Notes: generated by a model not told the origin, from the letters alone. 64,000 bases of DNA from Cymbidium sinense (GCA_021442155.1 CM038228.1:11263179-11327178), one strand, 5' to 3'; shown: positions 1-12,939, counted from the stretch's first letter. Numbers and translations are program-made.

Positions 1-2230
1 ATATAAATGTAGAACATTCTAATAAATACAAATCCTACCTAACTCATAAATTCTCAAATTATTTTTGTCTACAGAATATGAAATTATAAGATCGAATGAT
101 CAGAGAAACTTGTAAGTTTGATTTAAATAATTTAACAAATACCTGCATGATAACTCTAGTCTACTCATGAATTCTGGGATGAATCTAACTCCCTAGACAT
201 TATGATTAATCCCATGATGATACTTGTGGACTCCGAAAATTAGCCACCGATCTCTCACATTGAAGAGAGTATGATTTGATGTCAGTGAAATTTTCAGAAG
301 GCGGATGGAATAATAGATAAGACATTACCTAGAGATTTCATCCTCATTTTGTGAGGACTTTAGATATGGTTCTAGGTTTCCTATAGGCGCAAGCACCTAT
401 AGTTAATTACCCCTCCCAATGTTGAGAGAGAACTTTCGATTAAGGATAGTCGTTAGATCGCTAAATGCATGATGTATAGTAGCAACATGTGGAGTATAAA
501 ATTTGGGGGTTTAGAATTTATGAAATTCATCATTATTTAACTTAAAACATATGGTTGGTTGAATGATGGCGTCTCTAGATCTCAAGTTCTCGCCTGACTA
601 TCTTGGTGCTTAGTCGGAGGAGGTGGTACCCACGGCGAAGGATCCTTGTCGAACACATGAGTTCGTCGTTAGAAATTCTTGTAGACGCGTGATATTGTGG
701 AGACAATCTTAAATCATCTTAGCTGATAGAGGGCTTTTTGCCCTATCAGGTGTACCCTATGATTTACAACTCAAAGGACAGAGTCATTGGGGAGTATACG
801 GTCTGTCAGATCGTAATATAATGTGTCATTGTCACCGTCGAATGTCAGTAGCGCATTATATGTGGGCTTTTTTGCACGCATCGGGATCACATCCCTGCGG
901 CGTTAGATTAATTAAGAGTGAATATAGTAGAATACTTGATTTGACATTGGCTCCTTTGTAAGTTAGAGTTTTCTTAATTTGTCACCTCCGACAAACAATT
1001 GCGAAAGGTGGGTTGGACTTTGCTTTAAGTTTTTAAAGATTACATTTCATTTAAACATTTAACGCTTAGTAATTTATCCGATTTTTATATTTTTATTGAC
1101 ATTTGATTTTGATTAATTCAATTTGAACTTGCAAGCATATTTTGATGGTAAGTATCCCCTCCGGTTGAAATCATCATTCAACCATCATCTTAGGCGTCAA
1201 CTCGATTTTTTTTTAACGGGATGAATTATAACTTGCATTTATAAATTTGAATTTGAGATACAATAATTTAAAAATCAATAATAGTAATCCCATTTGAAAT
1301 CCATTCAACACCCATCTATTAGACTTTGTCAACTCTACTTATTTCTTAATAGAGGGATGGATTACATGAATTAATTTCTTTTGAAATTGACATAATTTGT
1401 CAACTTTATTGCAAATATGGATGGGTCTTATAATCTAATATAATTTAAGTTCATTTAGAAGTTGATCGTTTAGTAGGCTTTATCAACTCTTTATAAATAT
1501 AGAGGATTAGGTATTGTGATCATATTCTAGTTGAATATTTTCTCTTTCATTGATTTGAATTAGCGTATGGATTCATTAGCCGCATACAAATAGTCGTAAA
1601 GTCAATTAATTTCATCATTCTTCTTTTTCCCTCAAGTTTAAGCGCTTAGTATAAGTGTTTGGCTATTTGATAATTGATTATTATATTTTTTTATTATGAG
1701 ATTAATTTCATATTTATTTAATCTCAACTTACTCTTACATACATTAAAATTTGCATTTTAAGTCTACATGTCCGAGTACGTGCGGTATTTATGATTTAGA
1801 TAATTTTAATTAATGAAATCATTGATTTTGAAAATCATAATTAGAATAAAATTTTTTAATTTTTGGATTGAAGGAAGTTCCGTTATTAGCATTTAATTTA
1901 GTGTCGTATTACGTATCATGCAATTGCATCAGTGGTGAGGAAGGCGTTTTAAATTATTCTAATATCTTATTAGATATCTTGAAATAACATATATATATAT
2001 ATATTGAAGTGCCAAATTTATATTTACTGTCAAAATATTCAATTCGTTTCAAGTTCATAAATCTGTTTGAGTTTAATCCATATTTCTTTATTTGAAATAT
2101 AATCTTCAAATTCATTTCAAATTCATTCTTATTTATAATTCAAAATTCAAGTCGATATCAATTTTATTTTAGCGAGCTTAGGCAGCGCTATTTATTTAGC
2201 TTGAATTTTGTTTGCAATTATGAATTTTAG
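1..2230. other. AT-rich intergenic stretch, no gene
   Basis: No long reading frame or recognisable exon is seen on either strand. About 200-425 belongs to a dispersed repeat whose inverted copy is at 47262-47480. A short (AT)n run is near 1990. The rest is unique-looking AT-rich DNA. Confidence 0.6.
200..425 (+). repeat. Dispersed repeat, copy 1 (inverted copy at 47262-47480)
   Basis: The reverse complement of this stretch aligns by eye with 47262-47480 at roughly three quarters identity. Shared landmarks are the blocks around ATAGGTGCTTGCG, GTCCTCAC, GAAATCTCT and CTTCTGAAA. A weaker relative of the first block occurs at 4853-4885, inside the inverted-repeat element there. No protein motif was recognised, so the class of element is unknown. 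Confidence 0.55.
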
Positions 2231-3360
2231 ATAAAATTTTGGCATAGTATTGATTTATCCGCGTGGGGTTACATCAGGATTTTTGCTATCCATATCTTTT
2301 ATTAAGCGTATGGTGTCTTAGACACCACTATCTTCATCACTAAACTATTGAGCATTAGTGGGATCTTCGATCACCTGCATAAAAGCAAATATGTATGTAA
2401 TTTCAAATCATTCAAATTTCATTTTAGATTATTTCCTTTTGATATGCTCGATTTCTTTTTAAATGAATCTTGATTCTTCCCATTTTTTTCTAAGTCAAAT
2501 TTAATCAAAATTTATTAACATCATCCTGCGTATTCATTTTATGCGCTTTTATTAGCGTAGCGACAGTTTCCGCATAGTATTCATATCCTAAGCCTTTGAG
2601 CATTAGTTCTTGATCACACTACGTAAAAGCAAATATATATGCAATTTCAAATCATTCAAATTTCATTTTAGATTATTTATTTTTGATGTGCTCGATTTTT
2701 TTTTTTAAATGAATCTTGATTCCCCCCTTCCTTTTTTTTAAGTCTAAAATTTAATTTTTGTTAGTATTACGGTGTCATACAGTGAGGCTACATCCAGGCT
2801 GTTTTTAGGCTTATTTATTGGCGTATGGGGCTCTTCGACACCACAGTTGAGCCTTCATGCCCACTAAATCTTATTGAACATTAGGGGAGTCTTCGATCAT
2901 CTGCATAAAAGTAAATATATATGCAATTTCAAATCATTCAAATTTCATTTTAGATTATTTATTTTTGATGTGCTCGATTTCTTTTTTTAAATGAATATTG
3001 ATTTTTAAGTCAAAATTTAATCAAAATTTGGTATAGCGTCATTCCATGAGCTACATCGAGCTCTTTTGGTGTCTTTGCGATCTGTGATCTTCCACCTTAA
3101 GCTAGAGCATTGTCTTTCTGCTGCGATAAACATATATAATTTTCACATATTTAGGCATCTCTAAGTCCTTAGTCGATTTAAAGACATTTCGTTGCTGACA
3201 TAACAATTTTTGAACTACTATGTCGCGTCTGTGGCGTGTAGTAATTGTCTTTCGACCTTGATTTTATCTCATACAATGAGCGTGACATTACTTGCGTAAA
3301 AGTATATCAAATATACAATTTCTTTTTACATTCAAGCATCTCCATACATTCACAGCAATA
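2230..3360 (+). repeat. Diverged tandem repeat, about 265-290 bp period
   Basis: Three clear units carry the same core, starting at about 2377, 2622 and 2905: GCATAAAAGCAAATATATAT, then CAAATCATTCAAATTTCATT, then TGTGCTCGATTTC. Each core is preceded by a segment with GAGCATTAG and GATCA. Two more decayed units can be traced near 3115-3180 and 3285-3360. No coding potential was recognised. It may be a satellite fragment or a repeat array inside a retrotransposon. Confidence 0.7.
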
Positions 3361-3439
3361 ATGATTTTGTATGTGTTTGGAAAGAATTGAATAGGAGAGA
3401 GAGTATCGTATTGGTTATCTAGGTTGAATAGGTGGGGAA

Positions 3440-3665
3440 GATGCAGGAGTTCTTTCTTGGCTGTGAAGGGGATGATCGGGGTAGGAAATTGGGTATGCCG
3501 AGAGGGAGGGAAAGGAGGAGGAAGATGTCGAAAATCGAGAGGAACCTACCTAATGATGGAGTTCTTTCTCGGCTGCGGCAAAGGAAATGATCGGAGTAGG
3601 AAATTTGAAAAGTTATGCCGAGAGGATGGAAAAGGAGGAGGAAGATCTAGGAACTCATCTTATGA
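3440..3665 (+). repeat. Purine-rich tandem duplication, about 110 bp x 2
   Basis: Two copies, about 3444-3545 and 3557-3660, share GGAGTTCTTTCT, GGCTG, ATGATCGG, GTAGGAAATT, TATGCCGAGAGG and GGAGGAGGAAGAT. An open frame of 84 codons runs across both copies (3424-3678), but it is low complexity (G, R, K-rich) and matches no family I know. I treat it as a non-coding repeat. Confidence 0.6.
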
Positions 3666-3679
3666 TGTTGCCTCTTGAT

Positions 3680-4747
3680 TCTGGAGTTTATGGATTATGA
3701 AGGTTTGGATAAATGGGAGGTTGGTTGCAGTCTATATTAAGGGATAAAAACAAAAAATTTTTTGGTGTGATTTCTCTGATAAATTTACTACATTCTTGCT
3801 ACTCATAATATTACTTGTGACGCTACTACGGTGCTTCAGTACCGCGGATTCGATTTTTTTTTTTGGAGGAATTAGTGCTATAGTGCGGTAATATAGCACG
3901 GAAGGATTCGCGTTGGGATATCGGGTGCTCGCCTGCAGAAACAGATGGATCGAGATGGGGAGAGGAAGAGACACGTGTGGGACGAGCGAGAGAGGGTTGA
4001 ATGAGAGTGCTGAGAGCTGCAGCTTCAAGGAAGAATTTTTTTCTTTTTTTTCTTTTGATCCCGATAGGAAAGAAAAGATTAAAACCATAGCATATTAATT
4101 GCTTTCCTTATGAGTTTAGGCGGGATTTTTTTTTAAATTAGAGTGTAAATTTGAACGTCATTATAGAGCATTTAGGAAAAGTGTATAATGTAATTAGTCA
4201 TATTATGATTTAATTAAAATTAAATCGATCATTTAATTAAATTGGATATCTAATTTTCACGATATCATGTTAAAAATTTTTATGAATCTTGCAATCAAAC
4301 CACATAATATGGGTGTCATTTCTATAAGTTCAGCGTTCCGGATTCAACGTGTAATCTTTGCGATCGGGAATAAAGTTGATGTCGAATCGAGTCAATTTTG
4401 TTCAAAATCGCGTCGTCGCTTACTCAATCGAGGCTCGTCCAAATTGGCGTACGATCTCATTTGATAGGTTTTGATGGTTTGGCAGCGGCATCATTTCATG
4501 AGCGGATGTTGTTCGGCATCATTCGACCTCACTCGATATGCGGGTAGGCACATCGATGGATTTTCTTCTTGATCGTTAGGATTGTGCAATATGTATATTC
4601 GATCAATTTTGACATTACGAGATAAGCGGTCGTTCGTCGATCGAATCATTTACTAATTTGACATCGAGTGTATTTGACTTGAGCGTCGTTGCATCCGAAG
4701 TCCATGTTATCGTGTGATCGACTTGATGGAGCATATATGTAGGTCAA
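3680..4747. other. Intergenic, no gene recognised
   Basis: Short overlapping frames on both strands at 3732-4098 and 4267-4464 have no family resemblance and no supporting splice sites. The segment holds short poly-T runs and several CG-containing blocks. It could be decayed transposon sequence, but nothing diagnostic was seen. Confidence 0.5.
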
Positions 4748-6130
4748 CAATACTCTCCTTTATTTCAAACAATCATCCACACCACACCACAAACAACGAT
4801 TTACGGAGATTAATGCTCATTTTCAATCTTAATAAAGAGTGCTCTCTCTGGTAAGATAGGTAATTAATTATGGATGATTGCATCCATTGGAAGTAGAATC
4901 TAAATCTAAATAAATCGTAACATAAATTTAAGAGGAATCTGGTTGAATATAAATCAATGTACATCATGAAGAACAAACTCCCTAACATCCGTAAGATGGT
5001 GAAAAATTTTCAACTGTTTTTCTTGAGAGATAATTTTCAATTTTTTTTTAATTTGATTTTTGTATTTTTTTAAATTTTCTTTTTCAACTTTTTTATCTTT
5101 TTAAATGATTTTTTGCTTTTGGTTTAATTAATTTTCTTTAATAGTTAGTTTTTTTAACTATTTGTTGATGATTTTTGATATATTTATGAAATATATTTAA
5201 TTTTATTATTATTTTTTTATTTAGTTTAAGGCTTGTGCCTCAATTCGTCTTGAAGCTTATGCCTTACCTCAATAAGGGAAATTGCTATAATTCTCGATTT
5301 CACCGTTTTAAATGTCACTCTTGAGTTCAAGCATTATTCTATGAAAAGAAATTTAAGAGAGAAGTTGTAAGGAACTACGATGCAAATGCTCTAGAAAGAA
5401 GCTTCCACTATGAAGTTGTTGTCCTTTGCATAGTCAACATTGTAGCATGACAATTTGTTCTCTGTATGCTCAGATCCATGTGTTAAGAACCTTAAATAGT
5501 AAAGAATAAATCAACTCCGATGCTCAGCCACTTCAATCACACACTAGAGAAGATATTTCATAAACTTGGAAATTTAGATGACTTAACAATTTATCTATTG
5601 AAGGGATGCATTTATCAAGAAATTTATAAATTTCAACTTAAATTAATAAAATAAAAAAATTTGATTTTTGAGTTTTTTTTCTTTATTATGGAAGAAAATT
5701 TTGTGATTAGTCTAGCTTTGAATATATGTTTTATATATAATTGTCTAAATTAGAGTCAAGAAACTCATTTTCAAGAATTCATGAATTATTTATACTTCAC
5801 CAATTAGTTGTACTCATTATAATTTTGTGAAGTAAACAAGCATGGTGGATGATCGCTCAGGAAAAACATCTAGAAATCTATGTCATCTTAGGATGTTAGA
5901 GAGTTCGTTCTTCATGAGGTAGATTGATTTATATTCAATTAGATTTTCCCCAACATTATGTTAAAGTTTATATAGATATGAGTTATACTTTCTATGCAAG
6001 TATCCATAATTAATTACCATTTTACCGTAGTAAGAGCACTATCGATTAAGGTTGGAAATAGACATTAATCCCTGATGTAAATCAAGGTTTAGTGGTGTGG
6101 TGTGGATTCCTGTTTGAGGTAAAAGAGATT
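4748..6130. mobile_element. Element with long inverted repeats, probable DNA transposon or foldback
   Basis: The left arm (about 4748-4990) is the inverted complement of the right arm (about 5895-6130). Shared blocks, read from the outside in, are TTTCAAACA, ATCCACACCACACCAC, the AAGAGTGCTCT region, GGTAATTAATTATGGAT and the block ending in GAAGAACAAACTCCCTAACATCC. The roughly 900-bp centre is AT-rich with no transposase motif. Long inverted arms around a non-coding centre fit a non-autonomous Mutator-like or foldback element. I could not fix a target-site duplication, so the ends are approximate. Confidence 0.55.
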
Positions 6131-6364
6131 AGTCCCGATGAATATCCCATGGTTCCATCATCCAGGAACTACTATTATTCTAGTCTGTCAACTTCAGAGG
6201 ACGATTAGCCGTAATGCCTAGGGAACTTAATTAGCAGTCATGTGTTTCCTCATCCCAGGAATCCTGAGTAGACTAGGGTTATGTGGTGTAGGTTTTGTTG
6301 TTGTTGTGCAATTGTTTATTTAATTATTTAAGCTAAACTTATAAGTTTATTTAATAATTTAATT

Positions 6365-8145
6365 TTATGTAGTTTGCAGTGCAGACATACGTAGGGCTTA
6401 CATCTATTAGAATGTTATATTGAATATGATTGAAGTCTACATTGCAAATATGCATAGGACTTACATCCATTGAAATGCCCTGATTGATATGATTGAAGTC
6501 TGCATTGCGGCTGTGCATAGGACGTAAATCTATTGGAATGCCATGTTTTTGAATATGATTGAAGTCTGCATTGCAAACATGCATAAGACTTACGTTCATT
6601 GGAATGCCATATTAAATATGATTGAAGTCTGCATTGCAGACATACATAGGACTTACATGCATTGGAGTGCCATGATTGATATGATTGTAGTGTAGCATTG
6701 TAGGCGTGCATGGGACTTATATGCATTGGAATGTCATGATTTAAATGATTGAAGTTTGCATTACAGGCATGCATAAGGCTAACATCCATTGGAATGCTAT
6801 GATTAATATGATTAAAGTCTGCATTACAGACGTGCATAGGACATACATCCATTGAAATGCCATATTTTTGAGGTTTGTCTTGCAAATGAACATAGGGCTT
6901 ACATCCATTGGAATGGCTTGATTGATGTGATGTAGACATGCATAGGGCTTACATATGTTGGAAGCTTGGGTTAGAGTGATGTTTGCATTGCAAACATAAG
7001 TTGGTCTTACATCCACTAGAATATCGATATTTAATATGTTTATCGAAGTCTGACTTGCAGAAAATTATTGAGCTTACATCTATTAGGAAGCCGAGCTTAA
7101 AGTGATTTTTGTATTACAAATGTAGGTTGGACTTACATCTATTAGAATGCTGTGTTTGAAGTGCTGTTTGCATTGCAAACATAGGTTGGACTTATATCTA
7201 TTAGAATGCTGATTTTGATGTGGAGTTTGCCTTGCGAACAATGGCTGGGTTTACATCCTTTGGAATGCCAATTTTGATTGGACTTAACATCCTTTTAGAA
7301 TGTCGGTTGAGTGGTGTTTGCATTGCAAACATATTTTGACTCACATCTTTTGGAATGCCGGTTTGTTTATGTGATTCATTTAGTGAACCTATGCTGGAGT
7401 GTTTTATATGTTGATTGAAGTCTGTCTTGCAAACAAATATTGGGCTTACATAAAATGAAATGCCGATTTTGATTGGACTTACATCCCTTTGGAATGTTGG
7501 ATTTAAGTTGAACTTAATCCCTTGAGAATGTCGATTTAAATCGGAATTACATCCCTTTAGAATGCCAATTTGGATTCATTTTATGAATACATACTGAATT
7601 TACATCCCTTTGGGATGTCTTGTTGAGTAGTGTTTGCCTTGCAAATGCATATTGGAGTTACATCTATTAGAAAGTTTAGATTTGAGTGATGTTTGCATTA
7701 TAAACATAGGTTGGACTTATATCTGTTAAAAGGTCAATGTTTAATGTGATTTAGTTTGTAAATGCATATTGGACTTACATCCTTTTGGAATTCTGATTTG
7801 GATTTGACTTACATCCCTTTGAAATGCTGATTTAGATTGTACTTACATCCCTTTAGAATGTTGATATTTGATTAATATTTATCTTGCAAACATTAGTTGG
7901 ACTTACATTTATTAGAAAGCCAATATATTGTTCGCCTTGCAAACAATGCTTGGGCTTACATCCATTGGAATATTGATTTGGATTGGGCTTTCATTCTTTT
8001 GGAATGCCAATTTGGAATGGGCTTACATCCTTTTGGAATGCCAATTTGAATTGGACTTACGCTTTTTTAGAATGTCATTTGGATTGGGCTTACATCCCTT
8101 TGCAATGACAATTTGAATTGAACTTACATCTCTTTAGAATGCTAT
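6365..8145. repeat. Large degenerate minisatellite, 63-bp units grading into about 40-bp units
   Basis: The left half (6365-6960) repeats a unit of about 63 bp built from GATTGAAGTCTGCATTGCA, CATAGG(A/G)CTTACATCCATTGG, then AATGCCATGATTGATAT. The right half (7000-8145) uses partial units such as TTGGACTTACATCCCTTTGGAATGCC and GTTTGCATTGCAAACATAGG, with the spacing shrinking to about 40 bp. Because 63 is a multiple of three, several frames stay open on the minus strand (6351-6599, 6415-6939, 6741-7016), giving a repeated peptide like MDVSPMHVCNADFNHI. That is expected from the period and is not evidence of a gene. Confidence 0.8.
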
Positions 8146-9637
8146 TTATCAAAAGTTTTTTTCTCATATTTATGTTTGAGATGAATTCCAAATTTATTAG
8201 ATCAATTTTCATGTGTTTTGATCTTCAATATTTCGTGTCTAATTTGATCAATTAGATTGTATCAATTGCAACCCTAGTGTTTGAGATTGTGTCATCATCT
8301 AGATGGGACAGATTTCAAATAATAGATAGGATTATTTTAATTCTCATATTAATCGTTAGATTGTATTTGGGTCTTTAACACATTGTGTTTGATAACTGAA
8401 TAATTGATTATTATTTATGATTGTGTTTGCATGCAGTTGTTATTTTGTTATCCGTTTTTATCCCTTGATTTGAATCTCTATGTGCTTTGACTTTCACTAG
8501 TAAAAAAATTTAAAATTTCTTTTAATATAATTAAGTCTAACAAAGGAATTGATAATCTAGATTTGGATATTTAAGCTTTTATTATACAATTAATTAAATT
8601 ATGTTATTTTAATATGAGAGAAGAGGCTGTAAATAAATTACATTTAATAATTGTAATATTTAATTTATTCAATTTTAATAATTTTTTTGTTGTATTTATT
8701 TTTAATATGAATGATTTTTATTATATTATAAAGTCTTTTTTATTCATTTTAATGATTATTGAAAATTTTCAAATTTAATAATTTTCATGAGATTTTGACA
8801 GCCTAACGGTTTAGTAGTGATGCGTTTTGTGAAATTTAGTGGGACGCACGTTCTTCGCCCCTCTAGACCTAATATCGACGAAAGAAGATGTATTTATCTC
8901 GCACAGGACTCAAGATCAACGATGGAGGTCTTTAAAATTTTCTCGGTCGAACCCAAAATTGATGGATGCGGGTCTTTGAAACTATAAAGCCTGCAAATAT
9001 CAAAAGTTTATATAATTTTATAAATTCAAGAAGTTATTATTACACAAAGTCCCAATTTTTTTCAAAATACCCTTAATTTATTTTTAAACCTTGGCTAGGG
9101 TTATTTCAAGTGAATAGGGTTCAGTTCTAGCTATTTCATGCAAGAGAGGCTCGGTTAGGAGTGTTTCCCGCAATGAGGGGGCTCGGCTTCGATTCTCTTG
9201 CGCGATAGGGAAGAGAATCGGCTCTTCCGCACATGTTAGGGGGATCAACTTGGATTAAACATGTAGTAGAGAGGGAAGGAGTCGGACTTTGATCAAGCAC
9301 AAGGGGGTTGCGGCTTGGATTGAGCTCACCAAGATCGATGGTGGCTTGATTAAACAATATGGAGGTCAACTAGGTTGGTCAAAAGTTTTGGTTTGTCTCT
9401 GTCTCACATGTGTGGTTTCATGTGTGTCTGACAACTTCTTTCTCCCTCCTCTTATAATCGGCCAGCTTCAATGTTTTACTCCTTGTTGAGCGGTTTTGTA
9501 ATGAAATTAGAAATAAATTCAAGTGCCTAAGATATGGCAATGATGGGAGTATGATTTAATAGAAGTTTAAAATTATTGCTACCATGAAATTGGATGGATA
9601 GAATGGTCCAAGAAAAATTATAGTAAAAAAAAAGAGT
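8146..9637. other. Intergenic, no gene recognised
   Basis: AT-rich DNA. Around 9096-9370 is a GC-richer patch with repeated 'aGGGTT'/'GGCTCGG' words and short overlapping frames on both strands (9136-9369 minus, 9289-9489 plus). Neither resembles a known family. Confidence 0.5.
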
Positions 9638-9927
9638 TAAGGGTCAAATTGGTTCCAATTATTTATGGATGACTAAAATAGTTCAGTAAAAGAATTTGTT
9701 ATTATCATTCAAACTAACAGTTTGAGGTGTTAAAAGCAAAGGTATTTTTTAAATTTTAATTATTATTATTATTTTTTTTATTTTTTTTGTGCTACAGCTA
9801 CAATCATATTCAAGGAGATTGGATTAATATAATGCATATTTTTTAGCAAATAAATTTTTTGGCATAAATTTTATGTATTTTTTATTATATTAAATGTCAT
9901 TATAGTGTTAATTTATTTTATAATATT

Positions 9928-9943
9928 GATATTATCCCATCTT
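9928..9943. repeat. Left target-site duplication of LINE A
   Basis: GATATTATCCCATCTT (16 bp) here is repeated exactly at 12924-12939, just after the (TTG)n tail of the LINE. Confidence 0.9.
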
Positions 9944-12923
9944 ACTACCATTCTTGGGTCCCAAGTCGGATGCAAAAGTGGAGGGTTGCGTTAGGTAATT
10001 AGCGTAAAATTTGTCGAAATAATCATGACATGAATCCTTTAAATCATTGTGTTATCTTGGGCGTCCCACAGGCGGCGTTGTATGGCTTGAATCTGATGAA
10101 AAATGTGCTAGGCGTTTAAATGCGGTGTTAAATAAGTAAGGGTTCCCATTATATGGGCGGATCGGGAAAGAAGTTAGTCCATGAAACTAGAATTAGGTTA
10201 GGATCTTGGAATATAGGTACTCTTACAGGTAAATTAATGGAATTAATAGATATTATGGTTCATAGAAAGATAAATATTTTATGTGTTCAAGAAACTAAAT
10301 GGGTTGGGAGAAGGCTGAGATTGATAGTTTAGGTTTTAAACTTTAGTATTAGTAAAAATTAGAAATGGTGTAGGTGTGATTATAGATAAAAGTTTGAAGG
10401 ATAATGTTATAAGTATTAATAGATGTGGAGATAGAATTATAGCTTTAAAGATTATTGTTGATCTAAGATTATCAATGTTATAAGTGTATACTCCTCAAGT
10501 AGGTTTGGAGGTAAATCGAAAAATTTTGGAATGAATTAGAGGGATTAATACAAAGATCTACTTGAAAAAAAGTATTTATTGGGGAGATTTAAATGGACAT
10601 GTTGGTAGAGTGGTAGAAGATTTTAAAAGTATTCATGGTGGTTATGGATTTGGGTATAATGAAGAAGGTATATATTAGATTTTCTTCTTATGATTTTGTA
10701 GTTGATATCTTTATTTAAGAAAAGAGATGAACATATTATTACTTATAAAATGGATCTAGTAAAACATAGATTGATTATTTTTGATAAGAAAATAGATCGT
10801 TTAGATTGTAAAGGTGTAAAATTAAAGTGAAATTTTAAGTACCAACATCATTAGTTTTAGATTTTAAGATGAAAGGTTGTAAGAAAAAAATAAATTTAAT
10901 TATTGTCTAGATTAGATGGGGACACTTAAAGAACACAAATAAAATATTTTAAAGAAAGCTACAAAAAAATTAAAGTTTGGGATGTTCATAAGGAAAGCGT
11001 TATGTGGGAAAAAGTATCAGTCTTATTAAACAAGTTCTAAAGATGTGCTTGGAGAATCAAAAGGAAAAGCTTCTTTTAATAAGAATAGTTGGTGGTGGAG
11101 TCGAGTGTGAAAAGATAAGAAATAAGAAGCATTGTTATAAAACTTGGTTTAGATGTAAAACTTCGGAGAATTGGGAAAGATATAAAATAATGTAGAGATT
11201 CTAAGAAAGCGATATATGATCAAAAAAACTTTTAGTGATTTATAATAGATTAGATCTAAAGAAGGTGAAAGATGTATGTATAAGTTAGAAAAAAGATAGG
11301 AGAAATAAAGACATAGTTCAAGTGAGGGTATTAATGATGAAAATAATAAAGTGCTTTTCTTAGAAAAAGATATTGAAAATAGGTGGATGGGGTATTTTAA
11401 TAAACTTTTTAATGAAGGATCTGAAAACGATTGATTTTAGCAACCTTAATACCTAAACAAAATAGAGAATTTCATTTTATCATTATTAATATCGAAGTTA
11501 GTGAAGCTTTAAAGAAAATGAAATGTGGAAAGCGATAGACAGGATAATATTCCAATAGAAGTGTGGAAATGTTTAGGAGATCAAGGAATTTCTTGGCTTA
11601 CAAATCTTTTAATATTATTTTAAAGACTAAAAGATGCGGATGAGTGGAGAAAGAGTTTGATGGTTCTATATTTAAGAATAAAGGTGATGCACAGAGTGTG
11701 CAAATTATAGAGGAATTAAGTTAATGTGCCATACATTAAAATTATGGGAGAGTAATTGAGCATAGGTTACGATGTCATGAAGTTTCTCTGTCAGTTTGGT
11801 TTCATGCGGGTAGATCTACTATGGATGATATACATTTGTTAAGAGGTTTGATGGAGAAGCATAGAAAATAAAAGGATCTACATATGATATTTATTGATTT
11901 AGAAAGCTTATGATAAAGTCTGAGATGTTGTTTGGAGAGTTCTAGAAACGAAAGAAGTTAATATTGGTTATATTCAAGTCATTAGGATATGTATACTAGA
12001 GTTGTCACTTGTGTCCAAACAAGGAGGATTGACAAACAATTTTCTTATTTCTTGGATTACATCAAGGATCAACATTAAGCCCTTATCTTTTACTTTAGTT
12101 ATGGATGTTCTTACGAGGCATTTACAAGATGTACCTTGGTGTATGCTTTTTTTTCGATGACATTCTTCTTGTTGATAAGACTAGAGGAGTCCAACGAAAC
12201 TTGAATTATGGAGGTCAACTTTAGAGTCTAAAGGTTTTCGTTTAAGCATCTAAAGCGAATATATGGAGCGTAATTTTAGTTGTAGAAGTTTTGGTAGTAG
12301 TGTTGTGACTTTAGGTGATCAAGTCATTAATAAGAGTGGCGATTGAGATATTTAGGCTATTGTTCAAAATGATGGTGAAATAGATGGAGATATTATTAGT
12401 AGAATTCAAGTTGGATGGTTGAAGTGGAGGAATGCATCGGCTATTATGTGATAGAAAAGTTCCACTTAAACTTAAGGAAAATTTTATAAGATGGTGGTAA
12501 GACACGCAATGACTTATGGTGCGAATGTTGGCCAATAAAAGAAACATAAGACTAAGTTAAGTATTACGAGATGAGGATGCTCAGGTGGATGAGTGGCTTT
12601 ACCTTAGAGATAGAATGCAAAATGAGTATGTTGGGAAAAAGTTGGAGTAGCTCCTGGTAGATAAGATTAGGGAGAGTCGCTTAGATGGTTTGGCCACATA
12701 AAGCGTCGGCCGTCAGATGACCGATTAGGAGAGTAGATGCATTAGATTTGCCTTATGTTAAGAAAGGTAGAGGTAGACCTAAAAGACTTGGTTAAGATGT
12801 ATAAAAATGATCTTAGTATCTTGAATTAAATGAGAATTTGACACATAATAGGACACAATGGAGCGAAGGATTCATGTAGCCAACCCAGTGGGATTAAGGC
12901 TTGTTGTTGTTGTTGTTGTTGTT
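9944..12923 (+). mobile_element. Full-length RTE-clade LINE (non-LTR retrotransposon), broken frame
   Basis: This is a retrotransposon of about 2980 bp that copies itself by target-primed reverse transcription. Translated in shifting frames it shows, in order, an apurinic-type endonuclease start (about 10195-10315, SWNIGTLTGK and ILCVQETKWVG), a DLNGHVGRV block (about 10590), the reverse transcriptase blocks FIDLEKAYDKV (about 11890-11920) and MLFFDDILLVDKT (about 12140-12190; family motif FADD), and the C-terminal GFTL...KM and KKGRGRPK blocks (about 12595-12780). It ends in CCAGTGGGATTAAGGCTTG followed by (TTG)n, the usual simple tail of plant RTE elements, and is bounded by an exact 16-bp target duplication. 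Many stops and frameshifts break the single expected ORF. The intact target duplication implies a fairly recent insertion, so either a dead copy was mobilised in trans or part of the damage is sequence error. Confidence 0.88.
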
Positions 12924-12939
12924 GATATTATCCCATCTT
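12924..12939. repeat. Right target-site duplication of LINE A
   Basis: Exact copy of the 16 bp at 9928-9943, directly after the (TTG)n tail. Confidence 0.9.

Noticed and set aside
6351..7016. Minus-strand gene encoding a 21-residue repeat protein
   Set aside because: The period is a multiple of three, so openness is expected. Frames break at each indel and there is no start, splice or family evidence.
12900..12923. (TTG)n runs as independent microsatellites
   Set aside because: Here, at 21689, 32148 and 63295 the runs lie exactly at LINE 3' ends next to target duplications, so they are LINE tails.
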